A DNA stretch of 64,000 nt from Eutreptiella sp. 'Long Island Sound 2002' (GCA_964036045.1 OZ038385.1:34326101-34390100), one strand, 5' to 3'; positions 45,961 through 58,207 are shown, counted from the first letter of the stretch. The notes: a model not told the origin generated them from the sequence alone. Program-made: numbers and translations.

Positions 45961-47709
45961 TCGCCGTCTAGACCTCAAACACTGCATCTGCAGAACAACC
46001 ACGGTCAAGTGGGGTCGTTGTGCTCAGACAACGCTGTGGGCGTTGCTCGCACAAGGGGGGCGGGGGGCGGGGGATGATGCCAGGTTTTGAAGTAACCAGC
46101 GTGAACCGACCTCATGCCAGACTCACTCAGTTCAATACTTCTCAATTGTACCGCAATCACAAAGTGTTTTGCCGCGTGGGGCCGGGGGGGGGGGGGGCTA
46201 CATGCACACGGCCCCCGAGATCCTCACACCCTGCCCCCCCCCCCACCCGTGCCCAGGAACCAGAAATGTTTCGCCATGCGACCAGCGGATGGTCGCTGGA
46301 CAGTGTTTTCAGGCCAAAAAGCGCCGTGTGACCAGGGGTTGGTCGTTGGACACGACCATGAGCAGCCGCACAGCACAAAAAAAAATCAATCTTCAGTGCA
46401 TTGCCCTGGGGGATGTATGCTCTTTGCTTTCTTGCAGTCAAACACATGGACAAACGAATACCAAACGACAGAATTTCGGCAAATTGGGCTGCAGCGCGCA
46501 TGAAAATGTGCATGGGATGACCTAATGTTCGACTGTTCCCGACATGAAACCCTTGTTTGTGTGATACCCCATTCTGAATCGGGTAAATGACTGAGTGACA
46601 GGAACGGGGCGGAAAAGTTGTGTAATTAAAGTGGCTGGGTGCTTCTCATTCTGTTTGGACTTGATCTGCACTGCATCAGACTGAGCGGCGGGACCCAAAA
46701 CAGAGGCTGCAACAGGAGTGGCATCAGAGCGCCAGTAAAATGTACATGTAAATGGAAATATCTATGGTACAGAAAGAAGGACGGAAGAAGTGGTGGGCAG
46801 GTAAGTGTGTCCTTGCATATGCCTCAGGGTTGTTGCGCACGGCGGATCTTGGGCACGGGGGGGGGGGGGGTATCCAGCCCCAAGTCGACCGGATATCCTG
46901 AGCCAACTGTTGGTGCCAAGTACGAAGATGCGTGGGGACCCATCGCCCAAGTCAGAGCTTCCCTGTGGTTTTGTCGGTGCGCCTGAAATTCTGCTTCATT
47001 CACCCGTTGCTGTTCGTCGACAAACCACAAAGAACTCCTGCCAGGGTACTGGCCGACGTACTACGACCGGGAAGCGGAAGGAGGCATCGGAGGCTCCCGT
47101 TGGGTGAGGGGTGAGCGTGTACGTGGTCACGGCTTGTGGACTGCAAGGGTTAGGCCTTTCGACTCGTTTCACCGGGAAAGAGCCCCGGAAGGGAAGCCCT
47201 TCCACAGAAACGGTATTGCCCCATGCCATGCCACTGTTACGCATGTCAACCAAAAGTCTTGTGGTTCATGGTTTGGTGTGACCCCACCCCACTTCCATTG
47301 GGCCCTGGGTTTGATTGCTGCATAGCACGCGCACCGCGTGCTCCCCATGCATGGACCACGGTGGAAGCTCTGCCTCGTACACCGCTTGACACACAGCAGC
47401 ACCTATGTTCGCCCCCCATGTTACCACCCGGCAAGGCCAAAAAAGCTAAGCGTCTGGCCCTGAATGCAGGTGTCAAGTATACTTGAAGTGCAAGCTTCCG
47501 GAGCTGCCGCCAGGAAAGGAAGCGCAGTGGACACAGCACGAAACGTGACTGTACATCTCCCAAAACATGGCTTGCCACAACACTGCAACGGCTGACATCA
47601 CAGCTGTATGGAATTGCAATAACACACTCCCAGCCACAGGGATCATGAAGTTTGCAGCTTCAAAGCGTGGCAAGTCCAGCCATTGTGTGCCCATAAATAG
47701 AGGGTACTT
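45961..47709. other. No exon I can support
   Basis: Poly-G runs at 46184 and 46858. Minus frames at 47473-47694 (hydrophobic) and 47246-47578 are open but have no clear splice borders. Confidence 0.35.
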
Positions 47710-47898
47710 TTATAATGGCGTCACTGGGGCATCGATTGTGCTGGATTGAGAAACAGAGGCCCGGTCTACGCCCGAGACTGAAGAGTGGGAACACAACCTT
47801 TTGCTCTGCGCAAAATCGGGGCTGCCACTATCAGCAGCTGAGATAATAAGATGATCATCGCTATCTGAACGTGCACAACCGCGACTGTTGAACGCTGA
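47710..47898 (-). CDS. Possible terminal exon, Ser/Asp-rich
   Basis: After a CAACAG or CTCAG acceptor the frame reads ARSDSDDHLIISAADSGSPD.. and ends DAPVTPL with a TAA stop. It looks like a disordered C-terminus. The start is approximate. Confidence 0.3.
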   Translation of the reverse strand, partial: SAFNSRGCARSDSDDHLIISAADSGSPDFAQSKRLCSHSSVSGVDRASVSQSSTIDAPVTPL

Positions 47899-48214
47899 GT
47901 GATGAGCTATTATCGTCGTTTGTATGTGTGCACATGTATCAATACTCATGCGCCACAAGTTAATGTACAACACAGTAATGTACAGCAGAGCTGCAGCGCA
48001 GCCGGAAGAAAGTCTGCATTGCCCAAGCAAACCCTTCCAGATGATGTAGTCACAGGGGACACCAAGAGAGTACAGACAGTGACGTTGCAGTTCCACTCAT
48101 TCAGGGAATTCTTTTTTTCAGGAAGCACTACAACCCCAGCAGCACGCTATCCTGTAAGTACACAACCACTTGCCAGTATGTACAGGCATTCTTGGGGCCA
48201 TCGAACCCCCTTAC

Positions 48215-48319
48215 CCTTTCTCTGAGGGGCCCCGTTCCTGAGAGACGCCACAAGAAACTCTTCGGTTGGCATTTCCCACGACGCAGGTATGAGCGAAAGC
48301 ATACAACCAAAATCAGTCG
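48215..48319 (-). CDS. Candidate exon, unidentified gene
   Basis: The acceptor CTGCCCACAAG and donor AAAGG|GTAAGG are both strong and bound 105 bp. Two frames are open: TDFGCMLSLIPASWEMPTEE.. and RLILVVCFRS... The second would join the 48493 exon in phase 0, but the first looks more like a folded protein. Confidence 0.4.
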
Positions 48320-48492
48320 CTTGTGGGCAGGCAGAGAGCACCAGGGGCAGGGCCAGTGCACAGCACACCAGAGACCAGAGGATGTGGGTGCACTGCATAT
48401 TGGGCCAGCCATCCTTGTGATACCACCGGCATCCGTGGGACACTGCCACGTTGCAAGGCAAAGCAGCGGCTCACAGCTGTACGCTGTCATAC

Positions 48493-48807
48493 GTCCTGCG
48501 CCGATTGTTGTGTCTCCATGACAAAGCAATCTGCAAAGAGACTGTCAATATATAGCAGACCGCCGTCGGGAAACTGCCAGCCCCATCGGCTGTTGGGTCC
48601 AGGGGTCCCTGAGGTTTTGGGGCGCCCTTTTTCAATATCAGATCTCAACAAGGGGTTGGTCTTTTGGACAAAGCCCTGGTCGAAAAGTGTCTCCGAAAGG
48701 CGCTGCAACAAGCGCCGCAATCCGAGCAGGGGCGTCCCATTCAGAGCAGCGGTGTGGGAAGGAAGGTGCCGACTATGGGTGTTACGTGCCATTGTCGAAG
48801 CTGAGCC
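48493..48807 (-). CDS. Candidate exon, unidentified gene
   Basis: A GTTTGCAG acceptor and GAC|GTATGA donor bound 105 codons in phase 0. It holds an in-frame ATG (MARNTHSRHLPSH), a helical LRRLLQRLSETLFDQGFVQ and a compact FPDGGLLYIDSLFADCF. Family unknown. It lies downstream of the F-box/Sec7 gene on the same strand. Confidence 0.4.
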
Positions 48808-49031
48808 CTGCAAACATCGGCAGAAGGAAATCTAGAAAAGGCCGTGAGCCCACCAAACAATGCTGCTCGAAAAACGGTGGACTTCTGGTAGCTTTCCGGT
48901 CAAACACAGGCGCTACAACACAGCACGACGGTGGTGACGGGGGTCAAACAATGTCCGTGCGTAAAAGCTGCGCCCACGGCCATGGGTTACCCTTCAGAAA
49001 CACTCCGTGACAGATCCATGAAGCATTTCAG

Positions 49032-49330
49032 TCACTGAACAGACCGCGAGGTCAACTCCAATGCAGCGAACTGTCCCAGGCTCTGCGGCGGAGCATTCTT
49101 TGCCCTGAAACAACAGCAGGGCCTGTGTTCACCATCCAAGTCAGCCTGGGCCTCTCCATCCAGTGCGTGACCCCGCAGCCGGGGGGGCCATGATGTCAGG
49201 TCTGCAGGGAACCAGCAACGGTCCTGCCCCCATGCCGGAACCACCAGCACCGTATGGTTGTGTCGCAGTGCACTACCGTGCAGCCTGGGGGCCACGAACA
49301 TTCCACTGAATCGCCAAAACGGCTCCCACG
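49032..49330 (-). pseudogene. Possible retroelement pol remnant
   Basis: The minus frame reads PFWRFSGMFVAPRLHGSALR, then HNHTVLVVPAWGQDRCWFPA. This order (VAPR.., L.H, TVLVVP.W....W.P) resembles the segment after RNase H in many DIRS- and gypsy-type pol proteins. No RT or RNase H is next to it, so it would be a fragment. It could also be an ordinary exon. Confidence 0.25.
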
Positions 49331-49855
49331 GCTGCCACTGAGCACCTCAATCCCTTTTGGCCATTGGGTGTCCTCCACTAGGACAGAGGCAGGAAAACAG
49401 TGCCAAATATGTGTTGGTTTGGAACATATTGTGCAGTCTCACTGGGCGCTGAAGAAATCAGCAACGTGCCAGACCGGCACAGTTGGACGGCTGGTTGGGT
49501 TGCGTTCCCGGGTCATGAATTGTATTAAGTGGCAATGTCCATCAGAGCTGCACATGCATGGCTCATTGCGGAGCAATGAGATGCGGGGTGGGGGGGAGGG
49601 GGGGCATGGAGGCTCAGGACGTGTGCCGGTTGAAAGTTCCGAGTGTACGCACCGGTTTTTGTTCGAGGGGGGCAGCGGACTCCACCACAGAGGTCGTCCC
49701 GCCAGCCCTACTTCCCTTCATCCCTCTCCACCCCTCGAAAAGTATTTTGCAGGTCCTTAACAGTAGGCCGCACTGGGCGCGGGGGGCGGGGGGATAAAGC
49801 CCCTCACCAGACCTCCTCGACCCCCGCCCCCCTCGCGGACCCAGTTTCTGGGGCT

Positions 49856-52800
49856 TTATTGACCGCCCGTCACCCAATTCAACATGGAGCGCACCCACGT
49901 CATAGCGCCGGCATCCGGCTCGGCCCGGATCTCGTTCCGGGTGATCCGGTCGTACAGCCCCTCCAGGTACGGCAGCTTCACCTTCAGGTTCAGGGACGAC
50001 GCGATGTACGCCACGAACTGCTGCCGCGTCATCTTGCGCTCCACCATCGAGTTGTGTGCGTCCGTGTTCAGCATCAGCATCGCAAAGCACAGCAGGTACG
50101 CGGTCTCCGCCGCCTCGTCCACCTGCTCGCAGAAGTAGGTCGGGTTGCACTCGCAGAAGCGCCGCGCGAAGGCCTTCAGGATGCGGCGCGTCCCCGACGT
50201 GGTCATGACCGGCTGCATCGTCGCGAGGCATTTGCGCAGGGACTCGTCCAGGTGCATGCCTTTGAAGTCCTTCATGGCCAGACTGGCGCGCAGCACACTC
50301 TTGTTCCTCTTCTCCCCCAGGTACTTGCCGACCTGCAGAGGGGGTGCGCCGGGCGGTGCCCCATGCCGGCGTTCGGGCCGGGAACCCACACAGTGGCTCT
50401 CGGATGCTGCTCCCCGCTTTTGCGAGAGCAACACCAGAATTCCAAATTTTTGACGGAACAGCACCGACCGTTGCTCTGACAAGGGCGCGTATTTCTAAAG
50501 GGCAAAGCAGGGCATAGTTCGGAAAGTTGCTGAAACAACAACGACTGTTGCTCGGACACCGGCGTTGCTCTTGGACAACGGCGTTGCTCTCACAAAGGGG
50601 GCAGGGACCACGGAGCGACGAGAAAGCCCCGCTCCGCAGTCCAGCCAACGGGCCCAAAACCGAGGCAAGGGGTCGCAGGTGACGGGGGATCCCCGGGTCA
50701 GAACATGAAAGCGCCCGCGCGACGACATATCCGCTTGAGAAAACAGGCAAAACTTGTTGTGGAGGGCAGAGAGGAGCCGCTTGGTGAACACCTGCCGGCG
50801 GTTGCCATTTGGGCAATGGCGATTAGGGGGGCACTGGACGGTTCCATTGTGGGCGGTCAACCAACGGCGTTGGCGGCGGCGGCTGCTTTGGTGAAGGACA
50901 AACCGCCAAAGGAAGCGATGAACCAGCTCGAGTCCCGCCTATGACCAGGAACTGGGGGGGCGGGGTTCTGCACAGTGCCCACGCAGCGCCAAATCGTGAT
51001 GCAAGTTTCCCGTGACCACCCGGAAATCCACCCACCTCTGGGGAAGCACACATGCACATGGCAAAAACAGCATTGAATCATTGCATATTCTCAACTGAGT
51101 TGTGGTCCCTTCTATGGTCACGACGCATCATATACTTGCCAAATGAGACAGCGATGAGACATATTGAAATTAATAGCTGGCTACTGAGGGACATCAATAT
51201 CACAAGTGTGCTGGTGCAAGCAATGTGCGCCCAAATGAAGGTTACATGTAGAGCACTCCGATCTCTCCTGCAGTCCCAACCACCATATACCGAGCTCAGG
51301 GTGCCCATTTCAAAAAGCATGTCCAAGTAAAGGGGGGCAGATGATGCTGCAATGATGCACAATGCATTACCCCAACCCCCCCTTTGGCCAAACAACAGCA
51401 ATGCTTGAGGAATTCCATTAACATAAGGGACAACTGGTGCAAAATAGCTGACTTTTCGCACAGCGCATGCTGCGCCCCTTGGTAAAGGGGGGTGGTCGTG
51501 GGGCCTCCAGTGTCCGACCGCCAGTTGCGGTGTGCAGCCGTGCTCCTGCAACACCCTCCAGAAGTCGAACTGGCGCCAGCCAAACCGGCACATGACTGCC
51601 GTACAACCCTCCACAACCCTCCACACCCCTCCACAACCCTCCACACCCCTCCACAACCCTCCACAACCCTCCACAACCCTCCACACCCCTCCACAACCCT
51701 CCACAACCCTCCACAACCCTCCACAACCCTCCACAACCCTCCACAACCCTCCACAACCCTCCACAATCCTCCACAACCCTCCACAACCCTCCACACCCCT
51801 CCACAACCCTCCACAACCCTCCACACCCCTCCACAACCCTCCACAACCCTCCACACCCCTCCACAACCCTCCACAACCCTCCACAACCCTCCAGAACCCT
51901 CCACAACCCTCCACACCCCTCCACAACCCTCCACAACCCTCCACACCCCTCCACAACCCTCCACAACCCTTCACAACCCTCCACAACCCTCCACAACCCT
52001 CCACACCCCTCCACAACCCTCCAGAATCCTCCACAACCCTCCACAACCCTCCACAACCCTCCACAACCCTCCACACCCCTCCACAACCCTCCAGAACCCT
52101 CCACAACCCTCCACACCCCCCCACAACCCTCCACACCCCTCCACAACCCTCCACAACCCTCCACACCCCTCCACACCCATCCACAACCCTCCACAACCCT
52201 CCACACCCCTCCACAACCCTCCACAACCCTCCACACCCCTCCACAACCCTCCACACCCCTCCAGAACCCTCCACAACCCTCCACACCCCTCCACAACCCT
52301 CCACACCCCTCCACAACCCTCCACACCCCTCCACAACCCTCCACAACCCTCCACAACCCTCCACAACCCTCCACAACCCTCCACAACCCTCCACACCCCT
52401 CCACAACCCTCCACAACCCTCCACAACCCTCCACAACCCTCCACACCCCTCCACAACCCTCCACAACCCTCCACACCCCTCCACAACCCTCCAGAACCCT
52501 CCACAACCCTCCACAACCCTCCAGAATCCTCCACAACCCTCCACAACCCTCCACAACCCTCCACAACCCTCCACAACCCTCCACACCCCTCCACAACCCT
52601 CCACAACCCTCCACAACCCTCCAGAACCCTCCACAACCCTCCACAACCCTCCACACCCCTCCACAACCCTCCACAACCCTCCACAACCCTCCACAACCCT
52701 CCACAACCCTCCACACCCCTCCACAACCCTCCACAACCCTCCACACCCCTCCACAACCCTCCACAACCCTTCACAACCCTCCACAACCCTCCACAACCCT

Positions 52801-55491
52801 CCACACCCCTCCACAACCCTCCAGAATCCTCCACAACCCTCCACAACCCTCCACAACCCTCCACAACCCTCCACACCCCTCCACAACCCTCCAGAACCCT
52901 CCACAACCCTCCACACCCCCCCACAACCCTCCACACCCCTCCACACCCCTCCACAACCCTCCACAACCCTCCACAACCCTCCACAACCCTCCACACCCCT
53001 CCACAACCCTCCACAACCCTCCACACCCCTCCACAACCCTCCACAACCCTCCACAACCCTCCACACCCCTCCACAACCCTCCAGAATCCTCCACAACCCT
53101 CCACAACCCTCCACAACCCTCCACAACCCTCCACACCCTTCCACAACCCTCCACAACCCTCCACAACCCTCCACACCCCTCCACAACCCTCCACAACCAT
53201 CCACACCCCTCCACAACCCTCCACAACCCTCCACAACCCTCCACAACCCTCCACAACCCTCCACAACCCTCCACAACCCTCCACAACCCTCCACAACCCT
53301 CCACAACCCTCCAGAATCCTCCACAACCCTCCACAACCCTCCACACCCCTCCACAACCCTCCACAACCCTCCAGAATCCTCCACAACCCTCCACAACCCT
53401 CCACAACCCTCCACAACCCTCCACAACCCTCCACAACCCTCCACAACCCTCCACAACCCTCCACAACCCTCCACACCCCTCCACACCCCTCCACAACCCT
53501 CCACAACCCTCCACAACCCTCCACAACCCTCCACAACCCTCCACAACCCTCCACAACCCTCCACACCCTTCCACAACCCTCCACAACCCTCCACAACCCT
53601 CCACACCCCTCCACAACCCTCCACAACCATCCACACCCCTCCACAACCCTCCACAACCCTCCACAACCCTCCACAACCCTCCACAACCCTCCACAACCCT
53701 CCACAACCCTCCACAACCCTCCACAACCCTCCACAACCCTCCAGAATCCTCCACAACCCTCCACAACCCTCCACACCCCTCCACAACCCTCCACAACCCT
53801 CCAGAATCCTCCACAACCCTCCACAACCCTCCACAACCCTCCACAACCCTCCACAACCCTCCACAACCCTCCACAACCCTCCACAACCCTCCACAACCCT
53901 CCACAACCCTCCACAACCCTCCACAACCCTCCACAACCCTCCACACCCCTCCACAACCCTCCAGAATCCTCCACAACCCTCCACAACCCTCCACAACCCT
54001 CCACAACCCTCCACAACCCTCCACACCCTTCCACAACCCTCCACAACCCTCCACAACCCTCCACACCCCTCCACAACCCTCCACAACCATCCACACCCCT
54101 CCACAACCCTCCACAACCCTCCACAACCCTCCACAACCCTCCACAACCCTCCACAACCCTCCACACCCCTCCACACCCCTCCACAACCCTCCACAACCCT
54201 CCACACCCCTCCACACCCCTCCACACCCCTCCACAACCCTCCACAACCCTCCACAACCCTCCACAACCCTCCACAACCCTCCACAACCCTCCACAACCCT
54301 CCACAACCCTCCACACCCCTCCACAACCCTCCACAACCCTCCACACCCCTCCACAACCCTCCACAACCCTCCACAACCCTCCACACCCCTCCACAACCCT
54401 CCAGAATCCTCCACAACCCTCCACAACCCTCCACAACCCTCCACAACCCTCCACAACCCTCCACAACCCTCCACAACCCTCCACAACCCTCCACAACCCT
54501 CCACAACCCTCCACAACCCTCCACAACCCTCCACACCCCTCCACAACCCTCCACAACCCTCCACAACCCTCCACAACCCTCCACAACCCTCCACAACCCT
54601 CCACACCCCTCCACAACCCTCCACAACCCTCCACAACCCTCCACAACCCTCCACAACCCTCCACAACCCTCCACAACCCTCAACAACCCTCCACACCCGG
54701 CACAAGCATGAAAAGCCAACCACCAAACAATACATGACCAGCTTTGGCAGCGATCCATTTTGGACAGGGCTGCACCTGTTATGCAGCCTGTACATTTTTC
54801 CCAGTATTCGGGCGCCCATTTTGCAACCTAACTATCTCAAAACTGGTGGCGTTCTTTTTTTACGACGCGCTCAATGTGACCAGAGGGGCGCTCCTTGGGC
54901 AAGCGGCAAAGCCCCGTCCCAAGGTTGTGGAGGGTTGTAGAGGGTTGTGGAGGGTTGTTTAGGGTTGTTGAGGGTTGTTGAGGGTTGTTGAGGATTGTCC
55001 AGACTTATTGACGGGTCCGCAGGGTTGTGAGTGGTGTGAGAAGGTTGTGGAGTGCGAGGCATGACGTGGGGGCGTTGTCGCATCAGCATCCCTGAAACCC
55101 TACCTCGGGTCCCCTCGACGGACCAGACGGGCGTGCGACCGGCGCGAAATCTGCCATGAAAAGGGCATGACCGCCGCAAGCATCTCATAACTGGCGCTAT
55201 TTTGACCACCTTACAGACCTGCTGCGAGTTCAGCCTCGGGCACTCCAGCCATCGGGCGATGTCGTGATCCGTGTCGTTGATCATTCCAATGCCTCGAGTG
55301 ATGAAGTCGATGCCCAGCTGCGCGTTGGTGTTGAAGATCTGGATCGCCTTGTCCACATCGATCCGGGCGGCCAGCAACGGATTGGAGAAGATGACGGCGC
55401 GCCACCCCCGGGAGACACGCGAGCACGTCAGAATGCTGTCCATGGACAGGTTTTCGAAGACAAGCTGCGTGACATCCGTGGGCAGCGCCAT
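49856..55491 (-). CDS. F-box/Sec7 domain protein (FBXO8-like), two exons
   Basis: Exon 1 (55491-55219) starts at ATG in GCTGGAATGGCG. Exon 2 (50332-49856) ends at TAA. They join in phase 0 at CAG|GTCTGT..TGCAG|GTCGGC, giving about 249 residues. An F-box (LPTDVTQLVFENLSMDSILT, then SRGWRAVI) is followed by a Sec7 domain: KAIQIFNTNAQLGIDFI, DHDIARWL, LNSQQ-VGKYLGE with the catalytic glutamic finger, FARRFCECN and AMLMLNTDAHN. Sec7 domains catalyse GDP/GTP exchange on ARF GTPases, while the F-box links to SCF ubiquitin ligase through Skp1. In animals FBXO8 joins both. The product is shorter than FBXO8 (about 319 residues), so an upstream exon may exist, and the frame stays open 5' of the ATG. 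The 4886-bp intron holds the 10-bp minisatellite. The stop codon overlaps AATAAA. Confidence 0.85.
50333..51600 (-). other. Intron of the F-box/Sec7 gene, 3' part
   Basis: Non-repetitive intron sequence with several CAACGGCGTTGCTC-like short repeats (50460-50600). A GCACAGCGC block is at 51453-51480. A plus frame at 50705-50944 is open but not convincing. Confidence 0.5.
51602..54698 (+). repeat. 10-bp minisatellite, about 310 units
   Basis: Units are CCACAACCCT and CCACACCCCT with rarer CCAGAACCCT, CCAGAATCCT, CCACACCCTT, CCACAACCAT and TCACAACCCT. Rare variants recur at fixed distances: 800 bp (51971/52771, 52021/52821, 52111/52911), 430 bp (53131/53561, 53191/53621) and 460 bp (53561/54021). 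So higher-order blocks were duplicated. Because 10 bp is not a multiple of 3 and the units lack stops, ORFs of over 1000 codons appear on both strands. They are by-products. Confidence 0.97.
54922..55052 (+). repeat. Short inverted copy of the 10-bp repeat
   Basis: GGTTGTGGAG-type units (reverse complement of the main array unit) with TTGTTGAGG variants. It is about 225 bp from the main array, inside the same intron, so the intron RNA could fold the short arm back on the long one. Confidence 0.85.
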
Positions 55492-55559
55492 TCCAGCAGA
55501 TGAAAACTCTTTGAGATAATGGACAGCGTGTGGGGCTTTTCCAGCCGGCAAATGGTCAC

Positions 55560-57170
55560 ATCCCGGGACATCCCTTCAGCGCCACTATCGCTACCAAGGA
55601 ACGCACTATTGCGTCCTGCCGATGCTGCAGTCCTTTGCGCGTCTAAGCGGCAAGGGCTATCGCAAGAAGAAGCTGCAGCCGGCCCTATTCCCCCTGATAT
55701 CCAAGATATCGGGGGGGGACATGCGACCGCAGAGGTGTGGGAAAGCTGCCCTGTACGATGACCCTTCGCATGCGGCATGCGGGGTGCTACTTTGGAGAAA
55801 GCCTCGATCTCACAGTGGCGCAGCAAGAGCGCCGCCTTCCGATCAGAGGCCTCCTGCTTTGCTCCGTTTCAGGGCGGTACTGAATTGCGGTGGAACAGCA
55901 CGCAATTTTCGAAGCTGAGAATTGAAAAAACAAAAATCCGTTAACAAAGAAAGAGATTCTGGACCAGACGCTCTGCAGGCGCTGCACTTCAGCCCCCAAC
56001 CCCGGGATTGTCTGGCAAATAGCGCAAATAGCCCTGGCCTCCACAGGCGGCGGCCGAAGAACACTCAGGATTCTGGTCTGTGGTTTCTTGCTCCCTGTGC
56101 CCTCTGACCGCAACCGGTCCGGGCCTACTGCATTTCATTCGGGTGGTGGCCTCGGCGGAAACTCATTCATTCGACCTGTGGCCCCTTCGCACACTGCATG
56201 GCGACTCCCTCCAAGAGGGCTCACAGGCAGAGCTTGAACATGACCGTACCTTGAATCTTGCAGTATGCGCAGTCATGGGCCCCAGCCCAGGCAGGTACAC
56301 GTACACATCTAGTAAAGCATCTCAATGAGGACTCCAGCCGTCATATCCGCATGTCAACCCTGCAAGAAGAATGCCTGCTTTCCGCAATCCTGGTCATATC
56401 CACGCAGATTCTGGTTCTCGCACTCTATTCCCAACCTCCCTGACACTACTTTGGAGGGGCCAAAACAGGGGTTGGCTGCGGGATCCACGACGGTGGATTT
56501 TGAAACGACAGCATGTTTGTCCCAAGAGGGGAAATCGTTTCGTCGTTAGGCTAGGGTATCCTCAGGCTTTGAAATGCTCGTTCCAGAGCAGTCGCTGCAC
56601 CAATCAACGTTCAGTTTGCCTGACGTTCTCCGTTGCGCTTTGAAATATTGACATGTATGCACTTGGGCATCTGACTAGAACTTGCTACGTATCATCACCA
56701 ACCAAAAAACTGTCATCCCTGCTTGCAGCCTGTGCTTAGAGCGCGATGTGTTGCCAAGCGCACTTCTTTGTAGGTCCTCAGTGGGACAACTTTAACAGCA
56801 TTTCAAAGCAAACTCAAAAAAGAGGAGCTCATTTTGGTGCTTGGCGCGGGCAACTTTTTGTTCTTACCCTGGGGGGGCACACATCGCACACTACGTCCCG
56901 AAGAAATTTCTGGAAGACTTCACTCAGTTTTAGTTTTCACCTGTCATCACAACCCTCATCACTTTCTGTTCCTCGCAGTCTAGAGCGTCCAACAAGTGGC
57001 GATAGATGGAGCATGAAAAGCACGGGGGCCGCCGCTAGCCAATGTGTGACCCCGAGGGGTGTGCGACAGTTTTGGGGGCTGTAGGGGGAGGGGGGGGGGA
57101 CCCCTCCCCCCCCCTTGGTTGACCCAAACCTTGGGGGTCGGCAGGTCGGGCGGTCAGCCGCCGGGCTCCC
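55560..57170. other. Upstream flank of the F-box/Sec7 gene; no gene seen
   Basis: This should hold the promoter, but no element is recognised. The frame upstream of ATG 55491 is open to about 55551. The rest holds short frames only. Confidence 0.4.
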
Positions 57171-57174
57171 CGGG

Positions 57175-57420
57175 GGGGGTCAGTGGGTACCCCAACATAC
57201 ATACCTCAAAATGATCCCCATGACACGCTGATCATTTTGAATATGCACAAGTGGGGTAAAAAAATTTTCAAAAAAAAATTGCCCATCAACTCAGGCTCCC
57301 ATCAGCCAAGGTCCGACCCGGAGGCCGGGTGGGGGTAAAAATCCTTTTTTGTGCTTTTCAGCCATTTTTGAATTCTCCACAAAATTCTGAGTATTTTGAG
57401 TACAGACACATAGGGTCAAC
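57175..57420 (+). repeat. Hairpin repeat family E, copy 3, plus flank
   Basis: ACCCCAACATACATACCTCA, AAAATGATC, 13 bases, GATCATTTT (a perfect 9-bp inverted repeat), then GTGGGGTAAAAAAATTTTC. The right part, TCTGAGTATTTTGAGT(A)C/TAGACACAT, also occurs at 19535-19565. Confidence 0.7.
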
Positions 57421-57956
57421 CAAAAAAATTTCCCCCTGCCGTATGCCTAAAACAAAATCTCCGGCGCCCACAAAGCCCATTGTTCTGTACAACCATTTTG
57501 GGGTCTGTAGAAGTGTCGGGTCCTGACCAGGATCGGCCCCCGTGATGAAAAGGCCATCTGGCTCCTACCCGTAGTTTTTCAGTGGCTGTGGAAATCAGGG
57601 GCAGGAGCAGGGTACATGCTTGCTTGCGTGCCCAGAAGGTATTTTTGTCCATGATGGGGGGCTTGTTGGTATCTGTTGTCGCTGTCCGCTCCATTGGCTG
57701 TTCTGTTCCTACTGCTGCTCTCCATGTCCTAGCTTGTAATTTTCGGCCCTTTGGCTCATCCTCACTAATTACTGTTTCACTTCCCGCTGCGTGCCAGATA
57801 GGCCGCGTCTTAGATACAGGGTGTATGGACCATATGAATCTCGATCTGGCCTTATTTTGGATAGAAACAGGTCAGCTAAATGACAACAGCAGCAGCGTGA
57901 CTCAACGAACCACCAACATCTCCCACCATTCCTTCATCCATCATCACGTCTGAGAA

Positions 57957-58207
57957 TCAGGACCGAATCAAATGAGCCCGAAACCGATGCATCTTGGGGA
58001 AGGCGTCTCTGGGCACGTACTGACAAAGCCAAGCAACAAAACGTCAGCACCAAGTACACCATGTAGCATCGAGCGAAAAATCACGAGTGTTATTGGAACG
58101 AGTAGATGCAGCAGTAACTTACCAACATATTGAATCGGATGTGTATTGCACTTGCACCACTTTGACAAAACAATGAGGGAGGTGTAAGCACGACATCGAC
58201 ACGCCGG
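57957..58207 (-). CDS. Last two exons of an unidentified gene
   Basis: Exon 58207-58123 follows an AAATTGCAG acceptor and ends at a perfect donor (TTG|GTAAGT). Exon 58019-57957 follows TTTGTCAG and ends in a stop. Joined in phase they read RRVDVVLTPPSLFCQSGASA, then IHIRFNML, then YVPRDAFPKMHRFRAHLIRS. The splice sites are among the best in the window. Upstream exons were not identified, so the family is unknown. Confidence 0.5.

Noticed and set aside
50705-50944. Plus-strand ORF of 79 codons (Ala-rich)
   Set aside because: It lies antisense within the intron of the F-box/Sec7 gene, and has no motif and no splice context.
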